Positions 9,007 to 17,437 of a DNA stretch of 64,000 nucleotides are shown in pieces. Every line of letters begins with the position of its first letter. Positions within the stretch are counted from its first letter, which is position 1. Both the position numbers and the translations under genes were made by a program. Source of the DNA: Allocoprococcus sp004560705 (GTDB lineage Bacteria; Bacillota; Clostridia; Lachnospirales; Lachnospiraceae); contig NZ_JBQHTK010000002.1 of assembly GCF_052065755.1 (NCBI RefSeq), forward strand, positions 192,986 through 256,985. The letters run 5' to 3'. The notes beneath the pieces were generated by a model. It saw only the letters and a list, made by a program, of their open reading frames with translations. It was not told the DNA's origin and made no database searches.

Positions 9007-9505
9007 TATGTTTTACCCGGATGATTATGTGGCATCAACTTATGTGATTGATTTTGACAAGTTATATACAGAGGGTTACCGGGGGCTGATTTTTGATATT
9101 GATAACACACTGGTTCCTCACGGCGCACCGGCCGACCAGCGAGCTATCCGACTGTTTGAAACGCTGAGAAGGATTGGATTTGATACTTGTCTGATTTCGA
9201 ATAATCAAGAGCCGAGAGTGAAGCCTTTTGCGGAGAAAGTGGGAAGTAAATATGTCTATAATGCGCATAAACCTTCTACAAAGAATTACAAGAAAGCAAT
9301 GGAACTGATGAGCACGGATGAGAAGAATACCATTTTCATCGGAGATCAGTTATTTACAGATGTATGGGGAGCAAAACGCACCGGAATCGAAAGCATACTT
9401 GTGAAGCCGATACATCCAAAAGAAGAAATTCAGATTGTTCTGAAACGTTATCTTGAAAAAATTGTTCTATATTTTTATAAAAGAGACAAAAAAAGAAACA
9501 GATAA
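8990..9505 (+). CDS. yqeG: YqeG family HAD-type phosphatase
   Basis: HAD-superfamily phosphatase of the YqeG/YrfG family; the physiological substrate is not established. Motif I is FDIDNTLVPHG (nucleophile Asp), motif II is the Ser of LISNNQ, and the last acidic motif is FIGDQLFTDVWGA. 171 residues from ATG 8990, or fewer if ATG 8999 or 9008 is used; upstream AAGGAAATGG fits 8990. It overlaps the end of aroK. A terminator directly follows, with an intron-like remnant behind it. Confidence 0.88.
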   Translation: MRKMFNMFYPDDYVASTYVIDFDKLYTEGYRGLIFDIDNTLVPHGAPADQRAIRLFETLRRIGFDTCLISNNQEPRVKPFAEKVGSKYVYNAHKPSTKNYKKAMELMSTDEKNTIFIGDQLFTDVWGAKRTGIESILVKPIHPKEEIQIVLKRYLEKIVLYFYKRDKKRNR

Positions 9506-9516
9506 TAGAAAACAGC

Positions 9517-9547
9517 AAAGGAGTCTGCAGGAAGCAGGCTCTTTTGT
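9517..9547 (+). terminator. yqeG terminator
   Basis: Stem GAGTCTGC / GCAGGCTC (9521-9528, 9534-9541) with loop AGGAA, flanked by AAAG and TTTTG. It is the apparent target site for the intron-like element starting at 9553. Confidence 0.85.
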
Positions 9548-9552
9548 TTTGC

Positions 9553-9692
9553 GTGTGTCCAGCGAAGCTGGACCACACTTGCCGGTGCAAGTCCGGTCAC
9601 GGTAATCGCCAGTGAGCCGTGTAGCTAAACTCGGTGCGTTGTAGTAATACAGGGTGCTAAATGAGGGGCGGATGAAAGGTTCATCCGCCTAC
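9553..9692 (+). mobile_element. group IIC intron 5' remnant (domain I-like)
   Basis: The element starts GTGTG, the group II 5' consensus, 12 nt after the terminator stem. It opens with a hairpin closed by GTGTG...CACAC (9553-9578, loop GAA). Next is a GGTGCAAGTCC element framed by CCGG arms, a CACGG...GCCGTG arm, then TAGCTAAACTCGG and a GGGTGCT stretch. From memory this order resembles domain I of the Oceanobacillus iheyensis class C intron. A strong hairpin GGCGGATGAA / TTCATCCGCC closes the part I can follow. No reverse-transcriptase frame and no convincing domain V are present, so it appears truncated and inactive. The end is approximate. It fills most of the 326-nt gap before the LysR gene. 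Confidence 0.55.
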
Positions 9693-9831
9693 TCTACCAG
9701 AACTGAAGTTTCACCGGATAAAATACGGCCTTCGTATGTTACAAAAATAATATAGACAATATGTATAATTTTTATAGTATTTTTCTATAATTTATGTTAT
9801 TGTAAAATAAAAAGGAAAGGTGGTAGGGTTT

Positions 9832-10728
9832 ATGAATTTAAATCAGTTGTATTATTTTGCAACTCTGGCTCAGGTGGAACACTACACAAAGGCAGCTGAG
9901 ATGCTTTCCATTACGCAGCCGAGTTTAAGCCATGCCATCAGTATGCTGGAACAGGAACTGGGAACCACTCTTTTTGAAAAGCGCGGAAGAAATGTTGCCC
10001 TGACAAAGTATGGAAAAGTATTTCGCGAATATGTGCAGGAATCGCTTTCTATTCTGGATTCAGGCGTCAAAAAGATGAAGGCTCTCACAAGTGAAACGAG
10101 TGGAATGATTGATTTGGCGTACATTTATACACTTGGAAGTGTTTTTGTACCACAGCTGGTCGGAGGTTTTTTAAATCGGCATGAAGGATGGGATGTGGAG
10201 TTCCATTTTCATGCAGGCAGTACGACAGATATTATCAAGGGACTAAAAGAAGAAAAGTATGATCTTGCACTTTGCTCGGGTAAAGAAGATGAACCGGAAG
10301 TTGTTTTCATACCTGTAGGTACGGAAAAATTAGTGGTTGTTGTACCCAAAGATCATGAATTGGCCGGCAGAGGAGCGATCACACTGGCAGAGACAGTGAA
10401 ATATCCGCATATCTGTTTCCCGAAATCCTGTGGACTTCGTCTGATTATTGATGATCTTTTTGAAAAATCGAGTGGAATGCCGGAGATAGCTTACGAAATA
10501 CTGGAAGACAATTCTATGGCAGGTCTTGTGGCACAGGGATTTGGAATTGCTGTAATGCCGGAAATACCGCTTTTAAAAAGTCTGGCTGTGGATGTATTGG
10601 AAATCAAAGAACCTTCTTACGAACGGTTTGTTTATATGGCGATAATGAAGAACAAGTATTTAGCTCCTATTGTAAAGCATTTTGCAGATTATGTGGAGAA
10701 ATGCTACAAAGAGGAGGTTTCCAAGTGA
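9832..10728 (+). CDS. LysR family transcriptional regulator
   Basis: LysR-type regulator, 298 residues. The N-terminal winged helix-turn-helix is clear (AAEMLSITQPSLSHAISMLE, about residues 20-39), followed by a periplasmic-binding-protein-like effector domain (residues about 90-295). The start at 9832 (MNLNQLYYF) suits AGGTGG about 9 nt upstream; a GTG at 9820 is possible. aroD begins 64 nt after its stop codon on the same strand, so a link to shikimate or quinate metabolism is possible, but that is inference from position only. No target site is identified. Confidence 0.88.
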   Translation: MNLNQLYYFATLAQVEHYTKAAEMLSITQPSLSHAISMLEQELGTTLFEKRGRNVALTKYGKVFREYVQESLSILDSGVKKMKALTSETSGMIDLAYIYTLGSVFVPQLVGGFLNRHEGWDVEFHFHAGSTTDIIKGLKEEKYDLALCSGKEDEPEVVFIPVGTEKLVVVVPKDHELAGRGAITLAETVKYPHICFPKSCGLRLIIDDLFEKSSGMPEIAYEILEDNSMAGLVAQGFGIAVMPEIPLLKSLAVDVLEIKEPSYERFVYMAIMKNKYLAPIVKHFADYVEKCYKEEVSK

Positions 10729-10792
10729 GTGAGAGTCAGGTTGCCCGAATTGTCATTCTGTGATATATTTGTGTGTGACAGGAGGGAGAAGA

Positions 10793-11554
10793 ATGAAGCC
10801 GCTTGAAATCAGAAATATAAGAATCGGAGAAGGAATCCCTAAAATATGTGTGCCGATCGTCGGGAAAACGAAGGAGGAGATACTGGGTGAAGCCGGAAAG
10901 CTTTCAGAAGTCCCGGCAGATATCGCGGAGTGGAGAGCAGACTGGTATGAGGACGTATTTGATGTGGAGAAGGTGAAAGAAGTTTTGAAGGAACTTCGTG
11001 CAATACTGAACGAAACACCGCTCCTTTTTACAATACGAACAGCAAAAGAAGGAGGAGAGAAGGATATCACACCGGAAATGTATGCGATGCTGAATTCAGA
11101 AGCAGCAAAAACGAAAGATGCAGATCTGATCGATGTGGAAGCGTTTCTGGACGCAGATCTGGTTCCGGGCCTGATTGAAGAAATTCACCGGTGTCATGGA
11201 AAGGTTATTGCATCCAACCATGATTTCGAAAAGACACCAAAGAAGGATGAGATCGTTCGGAGACTCTGTGCCATGCAGGAAGCGGGAGCAGATATCCTGA
11301 AGATCGCTGTTATGCCACAAAGCAGGGGAGATGTTATGACCCTTATGGAAGCAACGGTTGAGATGCACGAAAAGTACGCCGATCGTCCGATCGTTTCGAT
11401 GTCCATGGGAGGCATAGGTGGTATCAGCCGGATCTGCGGAGAAATGTCCGGTTCAGCTATGACATTCGGTACAGCAGGAAAGGCATCGGCACCCGGGCAG
11501 ATGAACGCAAGGGATCTGAGTAAAATTCTGAAAGTACTGCATGAAAATATGTAA
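10793..11554 (+). CDS. aroD: type I 3-dehydroquinate dehydratase
   Basis: Dehydrates 3-dehydroquinate to 3-dehydroshikimate through a Schiff base. The catalytic His is in VIASNHDFEKTP, and the Schiff-base Lys is in ADILKIAVMP. The C-terminal substrate loop SAMTFGTAGKASAPGQ is intact. 253 residues, the usual length. ATG 10793 follows AGGAGGGAGAAGA. The gene follows a LysR regulator and is separated from aroK-yqeG by the intron-like remnant. No terminator is seen behind it. Confidence 0.95.
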   Translation: MKPLEIRNIRIGEGIPKICVPIVGKTKEEILGEAGKLSEVPADIAEWRADWYEDVFDVEKVKEVLKELRAILNETPLLFTIRTAKEGGEKDITPEMYAMLNSEAAKTKDADLIDVEAFLDADLVPGLIEEIHRCHGKVIASNHDFEKTPKKDEIVRRLCAMQEAGADILKIAVMPQSRGDVMTLMEATVEMHEKYADRPIVSMSMGGIGGISRICGEMSGSAMTFGTAGKASAPGQMNARDLSKILKVLHENM

Positions 11555-11686
11555 AAGTTGCAACTGTTCATAAAAATACAAAAGTTTCGGTTGAAAAATA
11601 CAGAGATTTATTATAGAATTATTAAAGTGAATGATTTAAGATGAAAAAGGAATGCCGTAGAGCATATATTAAGGAGGAAGTATACA

Positions 11687-12250
11687 ATGGCAGTAAAATC
11701 AGCTGGTGAATTCAGAAATGGTATGACGCTGGAAATTGAAGGCAATGTATATCAGGTACTTGAGTTCTTACATGTAAAACCAGGAAAAGGTGCAGCTTTC
11801 GTTCGTACGAAGCTTAAAAACATCATCAATGGCGGTGTGGTAGAAAGAACATTCCGTCCGACAGAGACATTTGAGGAAGCATTTATCGAGAGAAAGAATA
11901 TGCAGTATCTCTACAACGACGGAGATTTGTATTATTTTATGGACAACGAGACCTATGATCAGATTGCCATTAACGCAGAAACTGTTGGCGATTCCATGAA
12001 GTTTGTGAAAGAGAATGAGAACGTTACGATCAGCTCTTATCAGGGAAGTCCTTTCGCAATTGAGCCGCCGTTTACTGTAGAACTTGAGATTACAGAGACA
12101 GAGCCAGGCGTAAAGGGAAATACTGCTACGGGTGCTACGAAACCGGCTACTGTTGAGACTGGTGCACAGGTTATGGTTCCGTTGTTTGTCGATCAGGGTG
12201 AAAGAATTAAGATTGATACTCGTACAGGAGAGTATTTATCCAGAGCATAG
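11687..12250 (+). CDS. efp: elongation factor P
   Basis: Rescues ribosomes stalled at polyproline stretches. 187 residues with three beta-barrel domains. The modifiable loop of domain I reads HVKPGKGAAFVR, with the tip Lys near residue 32, and the C-terminal signature IKIDTRTGEYLSR is intact. ATG 11687 follows AAGGAGGAAGTATACA. It is monocistronic with a long terminator. No EpmA/EpmB-type modification genes are nearby. Confidence 0.97.
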   Translation: MAVKSAGEFRNGMTLEIEGNVYQVLEFLHVKPGKGAAFVRTKLKNIINGGVVERTFRPTETFEEAFIERKNMQYLYNDGDLYYFMDNETYDQIAINAETVGDSMKFVKENENVTISSYQGSPFAIEPPFTVELEITETEPGVKGNTATGATKPATVETGAQVMVPLFVDQGERIKIDTRTGEYLSRA

Positions 12251-12315
12251 GTTGAAGGATAGAAAGTACAGATATGAGTGTCTGGCATTTTTCACAAAAA
12301 TCATAAGAATGTATA

Positions 12316-12356
12316 TGCCGGAATTACGGATAAATCCCGTAGTTCCGGCATTTTTT
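12316..12356 (+). terminator. efp terminator
   Basis: Fourteen-base stem TGCCGGAATTACGG / CCGTAGTTCCGGCA with one T-G pair, 7-nt loop, then TTTTTT. Confidence 0.93.
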
Positions 12357-12513
12357 CTTGTCAAAGCCTTTGGGGCTCATGAAAAATAGTACTTGAAAAA
12401 GGAAGAAAGGAAACGTATAATCAACTCACATACCTGTAAATCAGGTATTCTCATTCAGATGATGTTTTCTTTGACGGCTGCGCAGAGTTTCAGATTTTAG
12501 GAAAGGAGAACGT

Positions 12514-13344
12514 ATGGAATATACGGATTTTGTAAAAGCAATGCACAGAGAAGTCAGAGGACAGATGGAGCCGGATGTGGCGGTGGAGATTCACACAGCA
12601 ATTAAGAATAACAGTGCCCTAAGAACCGGGCTTGTGTTTATAAAAAAAGATGTCAACATTGCTCCGACAATCTATCTGGAAGAATTCTATGAACAGTATC
12701 TCGAAGGTGCCTCAGTCCAGGAAATGGCACAGACAATTCACTCAATCTATGAAAAGATCAGTTTGAAAAATTCCTATCCATATAACAATATTTTAAAATT
12801 TGAGAATATAAAAGACAAAATTGTTTATAAACTGATTCATAAGGAATCCAATCTGGAACTGCTTCGAGAGATTCCTTATGAGGAATATCTGGATCTTGCA
12901 GTTGTTTTTTATATTCTTCTGGATCATACCGGATTCGGACCGGCAACGATTCTGATTCGCAGTGAGCATATGCTTCGGTGGAATGTCACGAAGGAAGAAA
13001 TCAGCCGGCTTGCGAAAGAGAACACGCCGAAACTGCTTCCGATGGATCTTGGTATTCTTGCGGACACCATGTACGTAGTGACGAACCAGACACGCAATCT
13101 GGGTGCAGCAGTCATGTTGTATCCGGACACCTGGGAGAAAGTTGCTGCTCTTATCGGAGAAGACTTCTATATCCTTCCCAGCAGTATTCATGAACTGATT
13201 GTAGTTCCGGAAAGCCTTGGAATGAATCGGCTTCAGCTTGAGAATATGGTTGAGGAGATCAATCAGACGGAAGTGGAACAAGAAGAGATACTGTCCAATA
13301 CGGTCTATCGATATATTCGTAAAGAAAAGAGGGTCATTTTCTAA
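12514..13344 (+). CDS. DUF5688 family protein
   Basis: 276-residue soluble protein of a family frequent in Lachnospiraceae and related gut Firmicutes; I place it in DUF5688 from its overall pattern. Seen: MEYTDFVKAM start, an internal VQEMAQTIHSIYE segment, and the late motif YILPSSIHELIVVPES (about residues 220-235). It has no signal peptide, membrane segment or catalytic motif that I recognise. ATG 12514 follows GAAAGGAGAACGT. It is a single gene between the efp terminator and a tRNA. Function unknown. Confidence 0.82.
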   Translation: MEYTDFVKAMHREVRGQMEPDVAVEIHTAIKNNSALRTGLVFIKKDVNIAPTIYLEEFYEQYLEGASVQEMAQTIHSIYEKISLKNSYPYNNILKFENIKDKIVYKLIHKESNLELLREIPYEEYLDLAVVFYILLDHTGFGPATILIRSEHMLRWNVTKEEISRLAKENTPKLLPMDLGILADTMYVVTNQTRNLGAAVMLYPDTWEKVAALIGEDFYILPSSIHELIVVPESLGMNRLQLENMVEEINQTEVEQEEILSNTVYRYIRKEKRVIF

Positions 13345-13431
13345 CGAAATATAAGATAACTGTGAATCTGGTCAGAATAGATTATGATTTTTCACTTGAT
13401 TTTTAGAGATAATAGTGCTATATTAATTATT

Positions 13432-13503
13432 GTCTCTGTAGCTCAGTGGATAGAGCACCGCCCTCCGGAGGCGGGTGCGTCAGTTCGATTCTGATCAGGG
13501 ACG
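13432..13503 (+). tRNA. tRNA-Arg (anticodon CCG)
   Basis: Complete 72-nt cloverleaf. The acceptor stem GTCTCTG pairs with CAGGGAC with one T-G wobble, followed by discriminator G. The D arm contains AGCTCAGTGGATAGAGC. The anticodon stem CCGCC / GGCGG encloses loop CTCCGGA with anticodon CCG at 13465-13467, reading Arg codon CGG. The T arm contains GTTCGATTC. The 3' CCA is not encoded. It forms its own unit with a terminator. Confidence 0.95.
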
Positions 13504-13512
13504 TATAAGAGA

Positions 13513-13557
13513 ACGGCAGGAGTACATGATTTGTTACATGTATTTCTGCTGTTTTTT
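13513..13557 (+). terminator. tRNA-Arg terminator
   Basis: Sixteen-base stem ACGGCAGGAGTACATG / CATGTATTTCTGCTGT with three wobble pairs, then a T run. Confidence 0.88.
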
Positions 13558-13663
13558 GTAATAGTGATGCCGCATTTTTGCATCTGACAAAACTTTCAAT
13601 TTTTCGCTATTGACGCAGAAAATCTGCCGCGTTATCATGGGGGAGAACAAGGAGGTTTCTGAT

Positions 13664-14266
13664 ATGGCGGAAAAAGTGAGGAATCTCTGTCTCTGGTACT
13701 GGAAGCATCAGCGGGCGAATGTGATCGTTGGGATATTGCTTCTTGGACTGGCAGGGATGATGACCGTGTTTTTTCTGACGTATGAGGAAGAACCGCAGGT
13801 GATTCCGGTTCCCGCGATCGTGAGCGTTCAAGGATGCGAAGAGATGGAGACGAATCCACTTCGTGAGAGCAGGATGGAAGATGTGAATCAGGCGGTGGAA
13901 AAGTACTATGCCCGGATTGGAGAAAATGCAGATTATGTCGAGAATTACGAGAACCTTTATCTGTATATGAAAAACGGGCAATATGAAAATACCTATGTGG
14001 TATATGCGACCTATGAGATGAAGATCCGAGATATCTATACGCCGGTTCCGGGGCTGGGAACGCTCTATATAGAGAGGGAAGAGGACGGAACAATTAAAAT
14101 CAGTGCAAGCGTAGATGAAGAGATCCAGAAATACATCGCACATATCACGCAGCATGAAGATGTACGGGGACTATTCAGGCAGATCGAAGAATCTTACGCC
14201 CGTGCTGTACATTCGGATGAAATGCTGGCGCAGGCACTGGGGGATTTACAAAGCGTGCTGAAATAA
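13664..14266 (+). CDS. hypothetical protein with one membrane segment, 200 aa
   Basis: I do not recognise a named family. A basic N-terminus (WYWKHQRAN) is followed by one transmembrane helix (about residues 21-41, VIVGILLLGLAGMMTVFFLTY) and an extracytoplasmic acidic domain of about 150 residues. The C-terminal part (YVVYATYEMKIRDIYTPVPG) suggests an NTF2-like or tail-domain fold, which is speculative. Start 13664 is decided by AAGGAGG at 13649-13655; ATG 13637 lies upstream of that site. It sits between tRNA-Arg and argS, 80 nt from argS. Confidence 0.75.
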   Translation: MAEKVRNLCLWYWKHQRANVIVGILLLGLAGMMTVFFLTYEEEPQVIPVPAIVSVQGCEEMETNPLRESRMEDVNQAVEKYYARIGENADYVENYENLYLYMKNGQYENTYVVYATYEMKIRDIYTPVPGLGTLYIEREEDGTIKISASVDEEIQKYIAHITQHEDVRGLFRQIEESYARAVHSDEMLAQALGDLQSVLK

Positions 14267-14346
14267 AATATTGCGCACGGGAGAAGATTCCCTTATAATA
14301 AAAACTGGTTTTGAAACAGATTTGAAAGACAGAGAGGAAGAAGAGT

Positions 14347-16113
14347 ATGAAGAAAATCCTGGATCTTATAACAGAGGAACTGGAACAGGCGTTTGAGGAG
14401 GCCGGATATGAAAAAGAACTGGCGAAAGTGACGCTGTCCAATCGGCCGGATCTTTGCGAATACCAGTGCAACGGGGCGATGGCCGGAGCTAAAAAGTACC
14501 ACAAAGCACCGATCATGATCGCGGAAGAGGTTGTGGCAAAGATTACAGGTGATGGAAGCATTCGCGAGGCAGAGGCTGTGAAGCCGGGATTTATTAATCT
14601 GAAAACGAATCCGGATTATATTGCCGGATATTTGAATGAAATGGCAAAAGATGATAAATTTGGCGTGGAAGAAGAGAAAAATCCGAAGACGATCCTGATC
14701 GATTACGGCGGACCGAATGTAGCAAAACCGCTGCATGTAGGACATCTTCGTTCTGCGATCATCGGCGAAAGTATTAAGAGAATTACCCGCTTCATGGGGA
14801 ATCGTGTGACCGGAGATATTCACCTTGGCGACTGGGGATATCAGATGGGATTGATTATTACAGAGCTTAGAAAGCGTCAGCCAAATCTGCCGTATTTTGA
14901 CGATGCGTTTACCGGAGAATATCCGGAAGAACCGCCGTTTACGATCGGTGATCTGGAGGAAATCTATCCTGCTGCATCCGCATATGCCAAGGAGCATGAA
15001 GACTATCGTGAGGAGGCTCTGGAGGCTACTTTCCAGCTGCAGAACGGGAAAAGAGGATACCGTGCAATCTGGAATCATATTATGAATGTATCTGTAGCAG
15101 ATCTTAAGAAGAATTATGCGAATCTGAATGTGGAATTTGACCTGTGGAAGGGCGAGGCAGATGCGCAAAAATATATTCCGGATATGGTGCAGCGCCTGAA
15201 GGATGAAGGATATGCACATCTGGATGAGGGAGCACTTGTGGTGGACGTAAAGGAAGAAACAGATACGAAGGAGATCCCTCCGTGTATGATTCTGAAATCA
15301 GACGGTGCCGCGCTTTATGATACCACAGACCTTGCAACGCTGGTTGAAAGAGAAGAACTTTATCATCCGGATGAAGTGATCTATGTGGTTGACAAGCGTC
15401 AGGAACTTCATTTTATCCAGGTATTCCGCTGCGCGAAGAAGACCGGAATCGTGCGCGAGGATACAAAGCTTACGTTCCTTGGCTTCGGAACGATGAACGG
15501 AAAAGATGGAAAGCCGTTCAAGACCAGAGAAGGCGGCGTGATGCGTCTGGAACATCTGATCAAAGATATTACGGATAAGATGTATGAGAAGATTACCGAC
15601 AATCGTACTGTTGCAGAAGAGGAAGCGGAGAAAACAGCGAAGATCGTGGGAATGTCTGCGATTAAATACGGAGATCTTTCCAATCAGGCTGCGAAGGATT
15701 ATATTTTTGACGTGGATCGTTTCACTTCATTTGAAGGAAATACCGGTCCGTACATTCTCTATACGATCGTCCGGATCAAGTCGATTTTAAATAAATACAA
15801 AGAAAATGGAAATACGCTGGATGATACGAGGATTCTTGGCGCCGGAAGTGAGAGTGAGAAGGCTCTGATGCTGGAGGCTGCCAAATTTGGAAGTGTGATG
15901 GAAACAGCATATCAGGAGCTTGCGCCGCATAAGATCTGCGCGTATATCTATGATTTGGCAAATGCATTTAATCGTTTCTACCATGAAACAAAAATTCTGG
16001 CAGAAGAGGATAAGGCAAAACAGAAGAGTTATATTGGGCTTTTGAAACTGACAAGAGATATTCTGAATACCTGTATCGATCTGCTGGGATTTGAAGCACC
16101 GGAGAGGATGTAA
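14347..16113 (+). CDS. argS: arginine-tRNA ligase
   Basis: Class Ia synthetase that charges tRNA-Arg. 588 residues. N-terminal additional domain (about residues 1-110), HIGH-type motif KPLHVGHLRSAIIG (near residue 128), and a KMSK-like loop KPFKTREGGVMRL. The C-terminal DALR anticodon-binding domain includes GPYILYTIVRIKSIL. ATG 14347 follows GAGAGGAAGAAGAGT. It lies 0.84 kb downstream of a tRNA-Arg gene. No T-box leader is evident in the short upstream gap. Confidence 0.97.
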   Translation: MKKILDLITEELEQAFEEAGYEKELAKVTLSNRPDLCEYQCNGAMAGAKKYHKAPIMIAEEVVAKITGDGSIREAEAVKPGFINLKTNPDYIAGYLNEMAKDDKFGVEEEKNPKTILIDYGGPNVAKPLHVGHLRSAIIGESIKRITRFMGNRVTGDIHLGDWGYQMGLIITELRKRQPNLPYFDDAFTGEYPEEPPFTIGDLEEIYPAASAYAKEHEDYREEALEATFQLQNGKRGYRAIWNHIMNVSVADLKKNYANLNVEFDLWKGEADAQKYIPDMVQRLKDEGYAHLDEGALVVDVKEETDTKEIPPCMILKSDGAALYDTTDLATLVEREELYHPDEVIYVVDKRQELHFIQVFRCAKKTGIVREDTKLTFLGFGTMNGKDGKPFKTREGGVMRLEHLIKDITDKMYEKITDNRTVAEEEAEKTAKIVGMSAIKYGDLSNQAAKDYIFDVDRFTSFEGNTGPYILYTIVRIKSILNKYKENGNTLDDTRILGAGSESEKALMLEAAKFGSVMETAYQELAPHKICAYIYDLANAFNRFYHETKILAEEDKAKQKSYIGLLKLTRDILNTCIDLLGFEAPERM

Positions 16114-16171
16114 AATAGAATAAAACTATTCGTAAGGTGGCTTGAATAAATACGAAAGAAGGAACATAAGG

Positions 16172-17329
16172 ATGATGACAGAGAGATTATATTATGAAGA
16201 CAGTCATATGGCTGAATTTGATGCGAAGGTCATTTCCTGCGAAAAGTCCGGGGAAAATTATGAGGTGGTTCTTGACAGAACTGCCTTTTTTCCTGAGGGA
16301 GGCGGACAGTCTGCCGATACCGGATTTTTGGAAGATATAAGAATCGTAGATGTTCAGGAAAAAAACGGAAGCATTTTTCATAAAGCTGAAGGCTACATTG
16401 AGCCGGGCAGTGAAGTAAAGGGAAGGATCGACTGGAAACAGAGGTTCACCAGGATGCAGCAGCATACAGGGGAGCATATTCTGTCCGGTTTGATCCATAA
16501 AAGATTTGGATATGATAATGTGGGATTTCACCTCAGTGATGAGATATGTACGCTGGATCTGAATGGCCCAATGACAAAGGAAGAAGTCAGAGAGATTGAA
16601 AATGCGGCGAATGAGGCTGTATTTGCCTGCATTCCGGTCGAGGTGTTATACCCGTCAAAAGATGAGCTTGCATCTTTGGAATACCGGAGCAAGATCGAGA
16701 TCGAGGGTCAGGTCCGTATTGTGCGAATACCGGGGTATGATGTGTGTGCCTGCTGCGCACCGCATGTGGATAATACCGGTGAGATCGGTCTGATCAAACT
16801 GATTAGTGTCCAGAACTACAAAGGAGGAGTTCGGCTTACGGTGGTTTGCGGAAGACGTGCACTGGCAGATTATCAGGCGAAAGAAGACAGTGTAAAAGCG
16901 ATCATGTTTAGCTTGTCCTCCAAGGAGGAATTGATAGCAGATGCAGTTGAGAAGTTGAAAGAAGAGACGAATGCATGGAAGATGAAACTGATAGAAGCCA
17001 GACGGGAGATGCTTGCAGGGAAAGTAACCGGCATAGAAGAAGGAAAAGCGTGTGTCTGCCTGTTTGAATCTGGTCTGGAGGGCAGTGAACCGCGTGAACT
17101 GATGAATCTGGTTCTGGACCGCAATGTGAAAGTATGCGGAGTATTTGCCGGGACAGATGATGTTGGATACCGCTATGTGATCGGAAGCCGCACGGAGGAT
17201 GTCCGGCCTCTTGGAAAAGAGCTGAATCAGGCATTTGAAGGAAGAGGCGGAGGAAAACCGGAGATGGTTCAAGGGTCATTAAAAGGGGCTGCATCCGAAA
17301 TAAAGGAGTACTTTATGAAAGTGCAGTAA
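16172..17329 (+). CDS. AlaX-type alanyl-tRNA editing protein with DHHA1 domain
   Basis: Homologous to the editing half of AlaRS, which deacylates mischarged Ser/Gly-tRNA-Ala in trans. The zinc-binding HxxxH motif is HTGEH (about residue 100). The second zinc pair is in VCACCAPHV, replacing the usual CGGTH. The C-terminal DHHA1 domain is recognisable from GRGGGKPEMVQG. 385 residues from ATG 16172, the long AlaX form. An upstream in-frame TTG at 16142 is unlikely because its AAGGTGG site is too close. It follows argS by 58 nt and may be co-transcribed. Confidence 0.88.
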   Translation: MMTERLYYEDSHMAEFDAKVISCEKSGENYEVVLDRTAFFPEGGGQSADTGFLEDIRIVDVQEKNGSIFHKAEGYIEPGSEVKGRIDWKQRFTRMQQHTGEHILSGLIHKRFGYDNVGFHLSDEICTLDLNGPMTKEEVREIENAANEAVFACIPVEVLYPSKDELASLEYRSKIEIEGQVRIVRIPGYDVCACCAPHVDNTGEIGLIKLISVQNYKGGVRLTVVCGRRALADYQAKEDSVKAIMFSLSSKEELIADAVEKLKEETNAWKMKLIEARREMLAGKVTGIEEGKACVCLFESGLEGSEPRELMNLVLDRNVKVCGVFAGTDDVGYRYVIGSRTEDVRPLGKELNQAFEGRGGGKPEMVQGSLKGAASEIKEYFMKVQ

Positions 17330-17330
17330 T

Positions 17331-17380
17331 GAAATTCTCATGAATTTCCTATTTACTTTTTGAAATAAATGTTGTATAGT
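17331..17380 (+). promoter_or_regulatory. gltB promoter with upstream palindrome
   Basis: TTTACT (17352-17357), 17-nt spacer, TATAGT (17375-17380). Immediately upstream is a perfect inverted repeat GAAATTC-TCAT-GAATTTC (17331-17348), positioned like an activator site. Four mismatches to the CodY consensus make a CodY assignment weak. Confidence 0.5.
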
Positions 17381-17437
17381 GGTGAAATATAAAATGTAAC
17401 CAGAAAAAGTAACATGATTTCAGAAAGGGCAGGATAT

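Noticed and set aside
9553..9692. A degenerate cobalamin riboswitch, suggested by GGTGCAAGTCC.
   Set aside because: The expected B12 box and the order of helices are absent, and the GTGTG start behind a terminator fits a group IIC intron better.
14293..15219. A 308-codon - strand frame opposite argS.
   Set aside because: It is antisense to a conserved synthetase, with composition typical of a shadow frame and no recognisable domain.
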